In this document: positions 18,746 to 29,607 of the stretch, piece after piece
Layout: each line of letters opens with the position of its first letter
Position numbering within the stretch: the stretch's first letter is position 1
Source of the DNA: Coptodactyla brooksi
Lineage: Eukaryota; Arthropoda; Insecta; Coleoptera; Scarabaeidae
Reading direction: 5' to 3'
DNA length: 36,081 bases
Assembly (NCBI GenBank): GCA_033557675.1
Contig: JAWQRM010000043.1
Location: forward strand, 1 to 36,081
Made by a program: the position numbers and the translations under genes
Notes under the pieces: generated by a model
What the model was told of the DNA's origin: nothing
The model's database searches: none
What the model saw: the letters and a program-made list of their open reading frames with translations, nothing else

Positions 18746-18974
18746 CACCAGGACTTTTCTTATTAAAAGGAAACGGTTATGCGATTCTGAACAATTGTTT
18801 TTGTTTATTCAAAATCGACCCCTTCAGCATATAGCTTTTACAGTGACATAGAAGTGAAAGTTTTGTAGCTGTTGTACTACAAAAACATTGAAAATGAGTC
18901 ATTTGATGAAAAAATTGGCATATTGCCTTTAATTTATTAAGAGGCTACTAAACAAAGGTAGAAAAACAGAATTA

Positions 18975-19016
18975 CTTTGTGTTATCAATGTTCACATGAA
19001 TATTGATAACACAAAG
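18975..19016. repeat. Perfect 15-bp inverted repeat
   Basis: Arms 18975-18989 (CTTTGTGTTATCAAT) and 19002-19016 pair exactly around a 12-nt loop. Confidence 0.85.
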
Positions 19017-19784
19017 CTTTAGTCTGTTACGACTTCAGTATGTGAGAAATAGATTTTAGGAAGTGTAATACCAGCAATCAGATCAAAATTACACACAAAA
19101 CGACACACCTACAGCAAGATAATGTTATTCTAACATTGTAAACATGTTTACTGGAATCGGTTGAGCTGACGGAGGGAGGAAATTCTTATGAGATTCATCA
19201 TATTAATAAGGCAAAGCTTCGTCCTGAACGACGACTGCAAAATATACTTTAGTCTGTTCTTCAGAAGCTTTAGAGAAACTCAAATTGTTAATCAATTAAA
19301 AGTGAATTTAAGTTACTTGCGTTATTAATTGAGTTGTAAGTTTCGTATATAAACACGTTTTACTCAATTTGAATTGTAAATACATACCATATTTCCGAAC
19401 AGAAGAACTATGTTTTACATTATTTTATCTGTCATGTCTTCTTGATAATTTAATTAACATATTTGAGTGATATTAAGGTACTCCGAATGCCCTCGGTTGT
19501 ACTTAGAAATATTATTTTGTTTACAAATTTTGGATAGTATATTGAAGATCACGTCAACCTCATGACGTGATGTAATGCTTGTAACAAAAATGTATTCTGT
19601 GAACTTTCTTTTTTAATCTTTTAAATAGGACTTTTGTCATTTTTTGAACTCTTTCTATAGTTGCGTTAGATATGTATGTACTTCTATTATCTTCACCTTC
19701 TGTTGCATTCTTGTTTGCATTTATTACAGATTTAAATATGCTATTAAGAAAACAATATCTTATGTCATTTATTTATATTTATGA

Positions 19785-20335
19785 CAAGTAGCGATATGAC
19801 CGCACCTTTTCTAATCTATAATAACCGTCCAAAATGTTCACCAGCTTGAAGAATATGAACATTTGGGCTTGTTTGGATACTTTACTTCAATTCATTTTAT
19901 TATGATATGTCGTTGATAATGCAGGATTTTCTACATTCATCTCCATAGGAAAAAGTCTGTTGGTGGTAGATCAGGAGGTTTATGTATATGTCAGTAATTT
20001 CGCGGCAAAAATTGTTAAATCTCGGCTAGGATGTTTTGCTCCATTCTTCTTATTTTTTGCATAATGAGATTGGTGGAAAGATGACAAGAGGTCAAAGAAA
20101 ACGATAGTCAACGCATCAGTGTGTAAAGTCAATCTACAGCAGTAATATAATATAACTTGTGTTTTATTGCCTTATTTGGCAAACCAAATTTTTCCCAAAA
20201 ATAGCTACTTTTCAATGATTTGTTGATGACGAAATTTAAAAGAGGAACAATGTCGACACTAGCTGTACTTCAAATGGCCAAACTCGCTGAAAAATCAAGC
20301 AGAAAAATTTCAACCCATAGTTGGTTTTTCCTCAT
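19785..20335 (-). pseudogene. DDE transposon relic, second copy of the 6655-7140 family
   Basis: The reverse complement aligns with 6655-7140. Minus-strand reading gives PPDLPPTDFFLW near 19955, the third-acid region of an IS630-type transposase and better preserved than in the first copy. It then gives VENPALSTTYHNKMN and HILQAGEHF near 19840, and ends in the shared CGCTACTTGTCATAAA block at about 19785. Frames are broken and the N-terminal DNA-binding part is not identifiable. The relic stops just before the TTAA at 20340. Confidence 0.6.
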
Positions 20336-20589
20336 TTAATTAACCCCTTGCGTTACCAATTATTTTCCAAAAAATGTGCCACTTCTTTTATTTCCATTAT
20401 AACAATTATGATGTAATGATATAAATGTAAAAAATAAATTAAAAAGAATACTCATCAAGTAACAATGAAATAAAAAACATTATTCTTAATATAATGAAAA
20501 TTCAATAAATATTTTACTATTATTTGGTATTACTTATTATGTATGTAATAAAATACCTTTCTGTATCTTTTCACAAATTTCCTCGCATA

Positions 20590-20620
20590 CGCATGTTATA
20601 GTCAATAACTATAACATGCG
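20590..20620. repeat. Perfect 13-bp hairpin
   Basis: CGCATGTTATAGT and its complement around loop CAATA. A second inverted copy of the inner part (TATTGACTATA) follows at 20629-20639. Confidence 0.8.
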
Positions 20621-20657
20621 TTATAGATATTGACTATAATATGGCTCCTGCTTGGTA

Positions 20658-20684
20658 AAAATGGAGAAGTTTTTTCTCCATTTT
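20658..20684. repeat. 11-bp hairpin
   Basis: AAAATGGAGAA and its complement around loop GTTTT. The word TTTTCATCAAGC that follows recurs near 20786. Confidence 0.7.
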
Positions 20685-20943
20685 CATCAAGCTTTCATCG
20701 TTTTTTTCTTTGCGGGCATCTAAAAAGCCTCGTTTAGGAGATGCCCATGGAATCACCAGAAGACATTGTTGCCTGAATCTTATCCATTTTCATCAAGCAG
20801 GCGCCCTCTCGCGGGTTGCCCACATTATGTGCTAAAACTTGTTTTTTTTTTGCAAGTTCTATCGCCCCTTACAGTTGTGACCATTAGTTTTTGTTACACC
20901 TTGAATACCTTCTTTTATCGCGCCATTTCATTGAAAGCGTGTC

Positions 20944-21168
20944 GCCGTCATTGAAAGCGTGGACACCAATGAAGGGAGGCGACTAACACGGTCAGGTTGT
21001 TCTTACTGTTGTCGTTGCTGTTTCGGGTGTTGTTGGTGTTGTTAATGTTGATGTTTTTGGTGTTGATGTTGGTGTTGTTGTTGATGTTGGTGTTGTTGAT
21101 GTTGGTGTTGTTGGTGTTGTTGTTATTGTTATTGTTGATGTTGATGTCGTTGGTGTTGTTGTTGGTGA

Positions 21169-21199
<31 letters not shown>

Positions 21200-21380
21200 C
21201 ATGACTCGTCCCCCGTGACCAAGCGGGCGAAGGACAACAATATCAACAACACCACCAACATCAACAAACCCAACAACACCACCAACAACACCAAGAACAT
21301 CAACAATACGGATAACACCAACAACCTGACCGTGACAGATGCCTCTCATCATTGGTGTCCACGGTTTCAATGATGGCGGC
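20944..21380. repeat. Foldback with GTT-rich and CAA-rich arms
   Basis: The outer unique parts are inverted copies: GTGGACACCAATGA and ACGGTCAGGTTGTT on the left (20958-21001), and their complements on the right (21324-21370). Inward, the left arm is about 200 bp of GTT/GTTGAT/GTTGGT triplets and the right arm about 90 bp of complementary CAA triplets, around a unique centre (about 21200-21230). The triplets open long frames (Asn-rich on minus, Leu/Val-rich on plus); these are repeat translations, not genes. Confidence 0.8.
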
Positions 21381-21791
21381 GAAAGGAATGGGCGCTGTTT
21401 CATACCGTTCGCCTGCAGCCAGCGCCATTACGCATAGCTCAAGCCCCCTGATGTGTATTTCACTGGTTTTTTCTATCGTATTGTGTAAATAAATAACTTT
21501 CCTGTTTTAAACTTGAAGAATATCTGAATGATGAGAGTATAGAAAATTGCAGCAATGTGGTTTTGCGCAATACGCTAAGTTCCCTTATTTTTAACAGTAA
21601 CTATGTGAATTTAATTTACCGTCTTATAAATTCGCAGAAATTTACACTCTTGAGTGCTTTCTGATCACTTGAAATGTGCTGCGGGCGTAGCCCATGAAAG
21701 CTGAGTTTTGCACACAGGATTTTGGCAAGCGAGACACGTCATTTACACTCAAGGGGTTAACACAACAACTGCAGGAATGAAGTTTGATATA

Positions 21792-22166
21792 CACTGAGGT
21801 GATAAAAGGCATGGGATACCTCCTAATATCGTGTCTACGCACACGTCGCCGGTCTCGGTCATTAAGTGCAGGCAGTCGGCCACTGCGTTGTCCATGGTGG
21901 GAGTTTCTACCTGAAATTAGGTATTCTCAAAACACTCCTGACACTGTGGATCTCGGAATGTTGGATTCCCTAACGATTTCCGAAATGGAATGTCCCATGC
22001 GTCTAGCTCCAACTACATTTCGCGTTCAAAGTCGGTTAATTCCCGTCGTGCGGCTATAATTACGTCAGAAACCTTTTCGCATGAATCACTTAAACATTTT
22101 GTACGCAATACTACTGCCATCTGTATATTTGCATATTACTATCCCATGACTTTCTTCAACTACTCC
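21792..22166 (-). mobile_element. Internally deleted Tc1-type transposon
   Basis: Left end CACTGAGGTGATAAAAGGCA follows TA; the right end, read on the minus strand, keeps GAAAGTCATGGGAT in inverted orientation. The minus strand encodes the N-terminal DNA-binding part of a Tc1 transposase: VVGARRMGHSISEIVRESNI, PRSTVSGVF, EYLISGRNSHHGQRSGRLPA and NDRDRRRVR (about 22040-21840). It then runs directly into the other terminal repeat, so the whole catalytic domain is deleted. This is the usual make-up of a young-looking MITE derived from an autonomous parent. Confidence 0.75.
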
Positions 22167-23479
22167 TTTATTATATTCCCAAAAAAGGGAATGCAGTAAC
22201 ATCAGATTCATGTATAATTTGAGGTTATCTTTCTATATAATTTAGCAAAAAGGTATGATAGATGTCCTAGATAGGAAATGTCTTATCGTCTGTGTCAATG
22301 TTACAATGGCGATAAAAAGCTAACTCGACTTGATTTCACCAACAAAACTGGCTGATTCTTAGGTTATATCGCATGGCAGTAGAAGGTCAGAATATACCAA
22401 GAAACCTTTCATTGGAAGGTTAACGTGAATAGAATGCGCAATTTCAGCCACAAGGAGAGGACAATACTCTCAGTCATTCTCAGTCATCAAAGGACATCAC
22501 ACAATTTCAATAAGTAGACATTTTACTGCGAAGAACGTGTAGAAGTGAAGAAAGCTTGCTACATCTGTCCTCTAAAATTGAAAAGGAAAAAATTTTCTAC
22601 GTTCGAAGATGTTTGCAATGCTCTAAAAAAGTGTGATGTTTTATTATTACGGATTAAGTATAATAAACTAACATAACTATGTTGGGTGTATAAACAAACT
22701 GCCTGTATAAGTAACTCGGAGAACTTTCAACAAAATTGGTTAAACTTTACCTATGTTAAATTAAAGCTATTTTAAAGCTATTCAAATTGGATTAAATTTT
22801 ATAAATAAGTATGAGTAAATAAAAACTATAAAGAATACATTAATTATATAAAAATATAAATAACAAATAAACGAATCTATAGGCTCGAAATCCTGTAAAA
22901 ATCCAAAACTTATACTAAAAAACTTAATAAATTATATGAATTAATTAATTCTAATAAAAACTAGCCGATAATATTTCATTTTTTTTGGGATGGTCTGAGA
23001 AGGCTTTTACGCGAGTTGACTAAAAACACCAAGATTTACAGGAAGGCATTTGCTAGAATTTACACCGCCAACAGAAAAAGAAAACTTCACCAACGAAGTG
23101 CAAAATCGTCGAGAAAGGAAAGTGAGGAAGGTGAGGAAAGCAATGTTAGTTTGTGTGCGGTTTTAAATTTTAGCGCACACAGGCTGATTTTTAGATTTTT
23201 AGCATAATGACTCAAATTTTAATAATTTAAGATTTTGTTTTACCTGCTATAAAACTTTTGAATAACCTTTTCTAATTAAGCCCTAATAAACATATAATTA
23301 AAATGAAATTAGTTGCATTAACAGGTACGTAAGAGTCCAACACTGTTGACGATAATATTATTAGCATAAAAGTGGTAGTAATGTAATAAAAAAATCCGTG
23401 AAAGAACATTAATTCGATTGAAATTAAAATTCTGTTTCGAAATTGTTTGATCATTCTTTTTTTTTCGTAGATTCTTTGT
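22167..23479. other. Unassigned AT-rich stretch
   Basis: No recognised gene. A Lys/Arg-rich 63-codon frame at 23016-23207 has no family match; its end overlaps an 8-bp hairpin (TGTGTGCG ... CGCACACA, about 23152-23181). Confidence 0.4.
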
Positions 23480-23830
23480 TGAGATGTAATATTACGTAAC
23501 AGACGACCTCTTATATAACGAGATGCCAGTAGCTTCGGTGCCCAACCCACATAAGTTTGTAAACGAAAACCAGTTAGTCTCGTGCACACGATGGTCTTCT
23601 GAAAAACAGAACGGACGAGATGGTCTCGAAGAGAAAAAAACCAGTTCGACCGCGAACCGACTTTTATTTGGGGCAATTTCTTTCTGGTCCGCTCGCGTAA
23701 GTCGAAAAATAACAGTGGATGGCATTAAAGCCGTGCGGACTGTAAGCGATTTTGCGAAATCAGATTGATCAACTGCCATTTAAAGTCGTATCGATACGGT
23801 TGCGAATTGTGCAATCGACTTACGTAATAC
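23480..23830. promoter_or_regulatory. GC-richer island with a minus-strand TATA-like box
   Basis: CpG-richer than its flanks, with open frames on both strands and no domain. On the minus strand TTATATAAG (about 23511-23519) lies some 30 bases before CATCTCAACAAAG, a TATA-to-start spacing like arthropod core promoters. No downstream coding exon was identified, so this is only suggestive. Confidence 0.2.
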
Positions 23831-25195
23831 GTACCCTAATTGTAACTTATACGGTCTGAAAAGTAAACCTGAAATGGATATCAGAAAGGCCTGCGCGAAG
23901 ATACGGACGAGACGTCAGCATATCTTTAATTTTTAAAATATTCCTACGTCTCCATTTCTTCGTTACTAATTATTCCGTTTCTTCCTTATTAATTCAAAGC
24001 AATAATTTAAACTCAATGGAACAATTAATTAATTAATTTAAATGATAATTTGTGGATAACTTGCATATAAACAAATTAACGGTAAAGTTCAAGGGAGTTA
24101 TTATTCTTAATAGCATACTGATTTAACGTTATTTGGCAATATAATTATTTTTGTTGTTTGTTCGTACGAACGTGACCAGAAACGCGTATTTTTTCGTTAG
24201 GAAGACGATTAGTTAGTTAGGTCAGGTTGTGATAATAACAAATTATCATATTACCTATAATAAATTTACGACATTAGCACTGCTACTACAAAGCAACAAG
24301 CAATTGTACTATCGATAGCTTTTAAGTACTGTACGTGATAGATATCACGATTTCTTTTGTGTGGTCTTTTGATCGTAAACTTACAGGTACTTAAAGTTAC
24401 TTACAGATAATAATAAGTAAATTACATATAGTATGGGTGGAAAATTTGCACACTGTGTTCAGGTAATAAGGTCATCTAATTATTTCTCAATCTAATTGAT
24501 CAAATTTCTTTTGAATGAAGATTTTATTACGTACATTAGTAATACGTTTCTTTTTTAAAACCAATCGCGTATACGTACGTGGTTTTTACTTTTAAAATAA
24601 CTGTCGTGTTAAAAAAATAGAAAATAAAAGTTGACGTGATATTAAACACTCCAAGCATGTTACTTTATATGACTCGCTTTGACGAGAAAAATTCCCGCAC
24701 AACACGATTTGTTATAACGCGGATTCATACAACGGGAATTCGTTACGCGTACTCCAGAGGAAGTTTCGCGTCAGGAAGTGGGTTCTAAAAGCAGGAAGCC
24801 TCGTGACTTGCCCAAACCGAGAAAAAAAATGATCTTGTGCCTGCAACGACTGCCAATGATCTTTTACGCGAAATGACCAGTTGCCAACAAATTTGTTTTA
24901 AGTATTTATGATTCTGTTGCATTTTTTATACATTCTATTATATTTTTCCTTAGGGTTTAAGAAAGATACTTTGTTTGTTTCGTAGCATATTCGTTAATTT
25001 TTATAATGTTAACCGTTTCTATAAACGATCTCATCTCAAATTAGACCGAAAAATATTCACTAATGTTGAAAAATTGTTATGCAAATAACATTAGAACCAC
25101 CCCACTAGTCGAAATGACTGGTTTTACAATTTCACTTTAAAATTCCTAATTCTTTAATTTGTCGAAAAGTTTTTTCAAATGAAGCCGTGGAGCCT
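23831..25195. other. Unassigned stretch
   Basis: Nothing coding recognised. The segment 24670-24870 is somewhat GC-richer (CGCGTACTCC, GGAAGTTTCGCGTC). CACTAGTCGAAATGACTGGT near 25103 is a short imperfect inverted repeat. Confidence 0.35.
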
Positions 25196-25212
25196 TTCAG
25201 ACTACGTGCATT

Positions 25213-25935
25213 TTGAATAAAATGCATGTTGATAAAAAGGCCTCCGATTATACGGTGTGGAAAGCAACAGGAACAATCAATAGGCCACAACAACATATTC
25301 AAGAAAACAGGGATTTATTCGCTGAACATCTGGCCAATCTATTCAAATTTACGACAATGATCTCCCTGGAGAATTTCAAGAAGAAATCAATAATTTTATG
25401 CTTGCCCCGTACCAAATGAGTGCGCCTTTTAAGAAAATGCAATTCAGGGAAATCAAAAACATTATAAATAATGAAATAACTTCAAGAAAAAGTCCAGGAT
25501 TTCAATTAACAACAGATAAAATTCTTCAAGAACTGGCTACTAAACAAATGAAATCACTACAGCAGATATATAATGCAGCTTTGAGATTGGCATACTTTCC
25601 GAGGCCTTGGAAAGTTGCCCAGATAATAATGCTATTAAAACCAGGGAAAAAGCTGAAAAAGCGTGCTAGCCGTACTAGCAAAGGTCTTTGAAAAGCTTGT
25701 GATTAAACGTATGATCGAGACAATTCACGAAACAATATTAATACCTGACAATCAATTTGGTTTTAGAAATAAGCACGGTACAGTGGAACACGTGGAGCAA
25801 TTAGTACAGAAAATGTATAGTGATCTAGAAGACAAAAGATATTGTTGTGCGGCTTTCCTTGATATAAACGAAGCGTTCGACGAGGTTTGGCATCAGGGCC
25901 TACTTTGTAAAATTAAGAAAAGCTTTCCATACATA
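25213..25935 (+). pseudogene. jockey-type LINE reverse transcriptase relic
   Basis: The first frame has DLFAEHLANLFKF, the stretch joining endonuclease and reverse transcriptase in jockey elements. A shifted frame continues MLAPYQMSAPFKKMQFREIK and EITSRKSPGFQLTTDKIL, PRPWKVAQIIMLLKPGK (fingers region). A deletion removes the SYRPISLL motif. The third frame gives VLAKVFEKLVIKRM, IPDNQFGFRNKHGTVEHVEQ and AAFLDINEAFDEVWHQGLL, the palm A region with its catalytic Asp. Similarity ends at KIKKSFPYI near 25935, where the minus-strand Penelope tail begins. The second catalytic block (FADD) and the rest are lost. Confidence 0.85.
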
Positions 25936-26125
25936 TCAAGTAAAGTAAACACAAAGTCACCACCACGCCAAAATTTGAAGAGAGAATGCTCGACGCACTT
26001 TTCGCTAACCAAGTTAGCATCATCAGGAGCGATGAAAGTCTCATCGTTCCCGATGAAGCTCTCTGCCCTAGACTGCTCTCTGCCCGAGATCAGCTCTCTG
26101 CCCTGGACTGCGGGCAAGAGTGCAG
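25936..26125 (-). mobile_element. Penelope-like tail (copy D), best-preserved hammerhead-like motif
   Basis: Minus strand; the motif is at 25988-26030. Stem I GCUC/GAGC pairs over 4 bp, the CUGAUGA core is intact, and one extra U precedes stem II GCUAAC/GUUAGC (6 perfect bp, loop UUG). GAAA follows, then the short stem III, with one change (AAGUGCGU for ACGUGCGU) before the C at the cleavage position. The AAATTTTGGCGTGGTGGTGAC block follows. Upstream on the minus strand are three GGGCAGAGAGC-type tandem units (26055-26110). It truncates the jockey relic. Confidence 0.65.
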
Positions 26126-27858
26126 AAATTTTGAATTGCTTTTCCTTCGTCGTATTTGGCTGAGCGTGGGTGCAGTGCAGTATCTAATTTACTGCCTAAA
26201 AAAAGGAACAGACTGCACATCACTAAATGTAGCAATTTGCATCTGATGCTGACGAAGTTGTAACCCGACGTTAGCAAATTGTTGAAGCTCCACCAGCCTC
26301 TACCGTTTCATTAATTCTTTTTATTTCTTATCGATTTTTAATAAACATTTTACTGAATTTATTTTCACTCGTAAAGGATATGGTTAAGGACTTTTTTCTG
26401 CTGTAAATTTAAATTTTATGTCGTTCCTATAGTTTAGTGCTGTTTCCCAGTTTATTATGATTATAAAGTGGAAATTAAAATTGTTTGAACAATTACGTAG
26501 AAATATGTATAATTTTTTGTAATCTACGTGACAATGCCAAAATAAATGTGTACTTCAAATTCGGGTTTTCACAGCAACAAGATATTATGAACTATAATTA
26601 GTTCGGACAAAAAAAAAAGCATCGTAAATACCAAAACCTTCATATTGCGGTTTTGTTAATATCATTATAATTTTTTTTGTGTTCGTTAAGATAAATTTAA
26701 ATTGCTTTATCGCTATTGGGGGGAAATCACAAATATTATGGAACGGGTCCTATAAATATTGCCTAATTAATGTTTTTATTTGTACGAGTGTAGAACGCCG
26801 GACAAAAATATGTGTCACATTTCGGCAAGGTCACGATTTTAAAAATCTTCCTCCCAAACCCGGGCCTCACTAAAACCATTCGACCGCTGGCAGATGCGAA
26901 CGTTTAGCGTGCAAAAAAAATTCGCGCACCAATATCTGCTATACATATGTAGATGTATGCGTCCTTGTACTGTACATGTGTACGCGCGTATAAGAGTTTT
27001 TTGCAAGTGTCAAGAGTTGAAGATTAATACGGTTTTATTATGCACCGCACGGCGACGCCGGCGAAACGTTATTTTTGTTTATATTTCGAGAAAAATGATG
27101 TAAAAAAAGTGTTCGTGACTGCGCTCACGAATGTGGGTGTGCGTCTATTTTTTCCACAGTTTTATTTATAGCCCGTATCCCAATAATGCCCGGAGTTAAA
27201 ACGTTTTCGTAAACAGAAGGCCAGTTTGTCTCTATCTAAAAAAATTTTTAATCGATGACAGCCGTATTATTGCGGCGAGTTACAGTGTTTATATTATTTT
27301 TCTCAAGGTGGGTTCACTTTTAGAATGCACACAAACACTTTGCGATAAAAAAACGGCGATAAGAATCGTCACAGAGCAAATGCTATCAGTTCTCGTCCGA
27401 GCTGTGTCAACACATAACAACAAGGAGATATTTTTGCCAGTTAAATAATCTTTATTTTTTTCCTTGTGTGCATATTACGGTCATTACATATAAGGCCGTC
27501 ATATAATAATTTCATTATTGCGATCTGATAAGATTACGATGTACATTTCGGTTTATTTAAAGAGATTATTTTTTTTTATTGCCTACGGTACTTAAAAGCA
27601 TCCACATAAATATCTTAACATTTACGAGTTAAGATATAAAACTACCGATAGTTCAACACGAACCTATTTCTACCAAAAGCAGTCAAAATGACTAGTCATT
27701 ACAAAATACGTTATATGTACTTGAACGTTCTTATATTTATTGATTTACTATCTTATTTGAGAAAAACGCAGGTCTGTGATCTCGTAGTCACTACAGCTAA
27801 CAACACTTTAACCACAATAAGATTGTTTAGAATCTCGACATATGTTTAATGTTTTATG
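26126..27858. other. Unassigned stretch with a promoter-like patch
   Basis: No coding recognised over 1.7 kb. Around 26960-27070 the sequence is CpG-richer: GTGTACGCGCGTATAAGAG (26978-26996), then GTGTCAAGAGTTGAAG some 20 bases on, and CACGGCGACGCCGGCG (27046-27061). TATA plus spacing resembles an arthropod promoter on the plus strand, but no following exon is evident. Confidence 0.25.
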
Positions 27859-27904
27859 TTTATTTGTTTATTAGATAAATCGGTTTATCTAATAAACAAA
27901 TAAA
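27859..27904. repeat. Perfect 21-bp hairpin with TCGG loop
   Basis: Arms 27859-27879 and 27884-27904 are exact reverse complements around the tetraloop TCGG. This is the longest perfect hairpin seen in the window. Confidence 0.9.
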
Positions 27905-27927
27905 AATATATTAACAAATTACAATTT

Positions 27928-27962
27928 ACTTAAAAATTATAACTTAAATATAATTTTTAAGT
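27928..27962. repeat. Perfect 14-bp hairpin
   Basis: ACTTAAAAATTATA (27928-27941) and its complement (27949-27962), loop ACTTAAA; it sits 24 bp after the 21-bp hairpin. Confidence 0.85.
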
Positions 27963-28109
27963 GACATTTTAGTATAATTTTCGATTATTTAATATCTATA
28001 GATGGATCTCCTTTGTCAATTGTCAGTTTTAACATGCGATAAACTAACATCTTAATTCACAGACGGCTCACATTGATTGACCTTTTTAAATAACAAAATA
28101 ACAATCCTC

Positions 28110-28205
28110 TGTCCCTGGTGGCTGCCGACGATGCCCACTTTGTCGGCGAAACGTCCGTCTAGTAATTAATTTCTTATTTTGGTGAAGTGGTAACCATTGA
28201 CTAAT
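28110..28205 (+). mobile_element. Penelope-like tail (copy E) with altered hammerhead-like motif
   Basis: Reads CUGGUGG (for CUGAUGA), stem II GCCGAC/GUCGGC (6 perfect bp, larger loop), GAAA, ACGUCCGU, C, then TATTTTGGTGAAGTGGTAAC, the family downstream block. The core A-to-G changes should abolish cleavage. No coding part is attached. Confidence 0.55.
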
Positions 28206-29607
28206 TTGTAACAAAAGAATGATTCCAATACAACGATATACTATCCTTATAGTTTTTAAGGCGAAATTGTATGTAGAAATCAGAAACGTAGTTTGCATTA
28301 AATGTAAGTATTTATATATCTCTAAAACTACTTAGCCAAAAAACAAATATACAAACAAAAGAATCGGTATTTATTTCTTAATCGTTCTTTTTATTCTCAG
28401 CCTAGAGAAAATTATGTGATTTTCAATAAACGTACACCACAATACGTAGAATATGTTTATAATTTTATAATTACCAGTTCTTGCACAGTTGAGGTGAAAA
28501 TAGCATATTCGTTCAACATTATTATCACAAAACCCCTTTATTGTACATTAACGTGGCTACTTTGTACCGAATCACGATTTGATATAGTGCTGTGTATTAA
28601 AATCACATAATATCTATTCTTTTGTTTCTGAAAGTGAGTTAAAAGTTCGCGCGTTTGTTTCGTCCTATTGTCCAAGTAATAGGAAACCATAATGTGTAAG
28701 AAAGGACCCATGATATGTAAGAAGAAGCATGGAAGAAAACATATAAACACTCCTAATTTTCGCAATGAAATATCTTATACGTATATTGTTTCAATATTGG
28801 GTTTATCCCTGTATTTTTAATCAAATTTATATTACGTGTAAACTAGCCCCTCAGTTTTCGAAATGTTCAATCGCTAAAGTATGAAATAAATTTGTTTCAA
28901 ATAATTAAATTTTTACCTACCTATGTACGCAAAGTCGATAGTTTCATAGGTATCTCTATTTAGTTTCAAAATTAAAACAACCTGAATAAATGATACGACT
29001 AAAGGATTTAAACAAATTAAAAAAAGCTTGAAATAGAAAAAAATAAACGTCGCAGGACAAACCTCTGCTAAAGTGATCTAATTCCTATAGCAGCTATTAG
29101 GATATTGACACTATAATTAATCAATAGCCTGTTTATTACCGGATAATGATTTAGCAATTCTAATGGCACGTTACATCTTGCACGCGTAAATATTAAAAGT
29201 TGCTACTTATTAGAAATTACCGCTAATATTAGATAACAAGCGAACGCAAAACATATTAATCATTATATAACTGATCAATATAACGAATCTGATGTATTGC
29301 ATGTAACCTGTATTTTAATTTGATTTATAAAACGATTTATTTGTCTACGTTCAGAGTACATGTATACCGTTACCTATTGTATACCAAATATTAACTCAAT
29401 ACCAAATACGCTTTTATGCACGGCAGTTTATACCTGTAATAATTATTTCAGTATTCGATTAATCAATTATAGCACCGCAAAACGGCTTCGGAAACCAAAA
29501 CTAATATTAACACAATATTAATTTCAACTCCTAAATAAAGAAATTGTCAGATGAACCCTTAAATCAGATTCATAATATTAATTATATTAATTATCCTAAA
29601 AAACTAA
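28206..29607. other. Unassigned AT-rich stretch
   Basis: About 1.4 kb with no recognised gene or repeat. Confidence 0.45.

Larger units (their letters stand above)
18475..19784. other. Non-coding stretch with two hairpins
   Basis: No gene recognised over 1.3 kb; two strong inverted repeats (18719-18745, 18975-19016) are listed separately. Confidence 0.45.
20344..21756. mobile_element. Candidate non-autonomous TTAA-type element carrying a foldback
   Basis: The left boundary is TTAA (20340-20343) followed by CCCCTTGCGTTACC. The right boundary is CAAGGGG followed by TTAA (21757-21760); its complement reads CCCCTTGAGTG. The 7-bp exact termini plus TTAA on both sides fit piggyBac-type ends. TTTACACTC recurs at 21643 and 21742 near the right end. 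No transposase lies inside. Seven matching bases are weak proof, so this is a candidate only. Confidence 0.35.

Noticed and set aside
20948..21403. 151-codon Asn-rich ORF and the opposing Leu/Val-rich ORF
   Set aside because: Both are translations of the GTT/CAA triplet arms of the foldback.
23492..23779. 95-codon minus-strand ORF and 81-codon plus-strand ORF
   Set aside because: Mutually overlapping frames in a GC-richer patch; neither shows a domain, splice sites or start context strong enough to call a gene.
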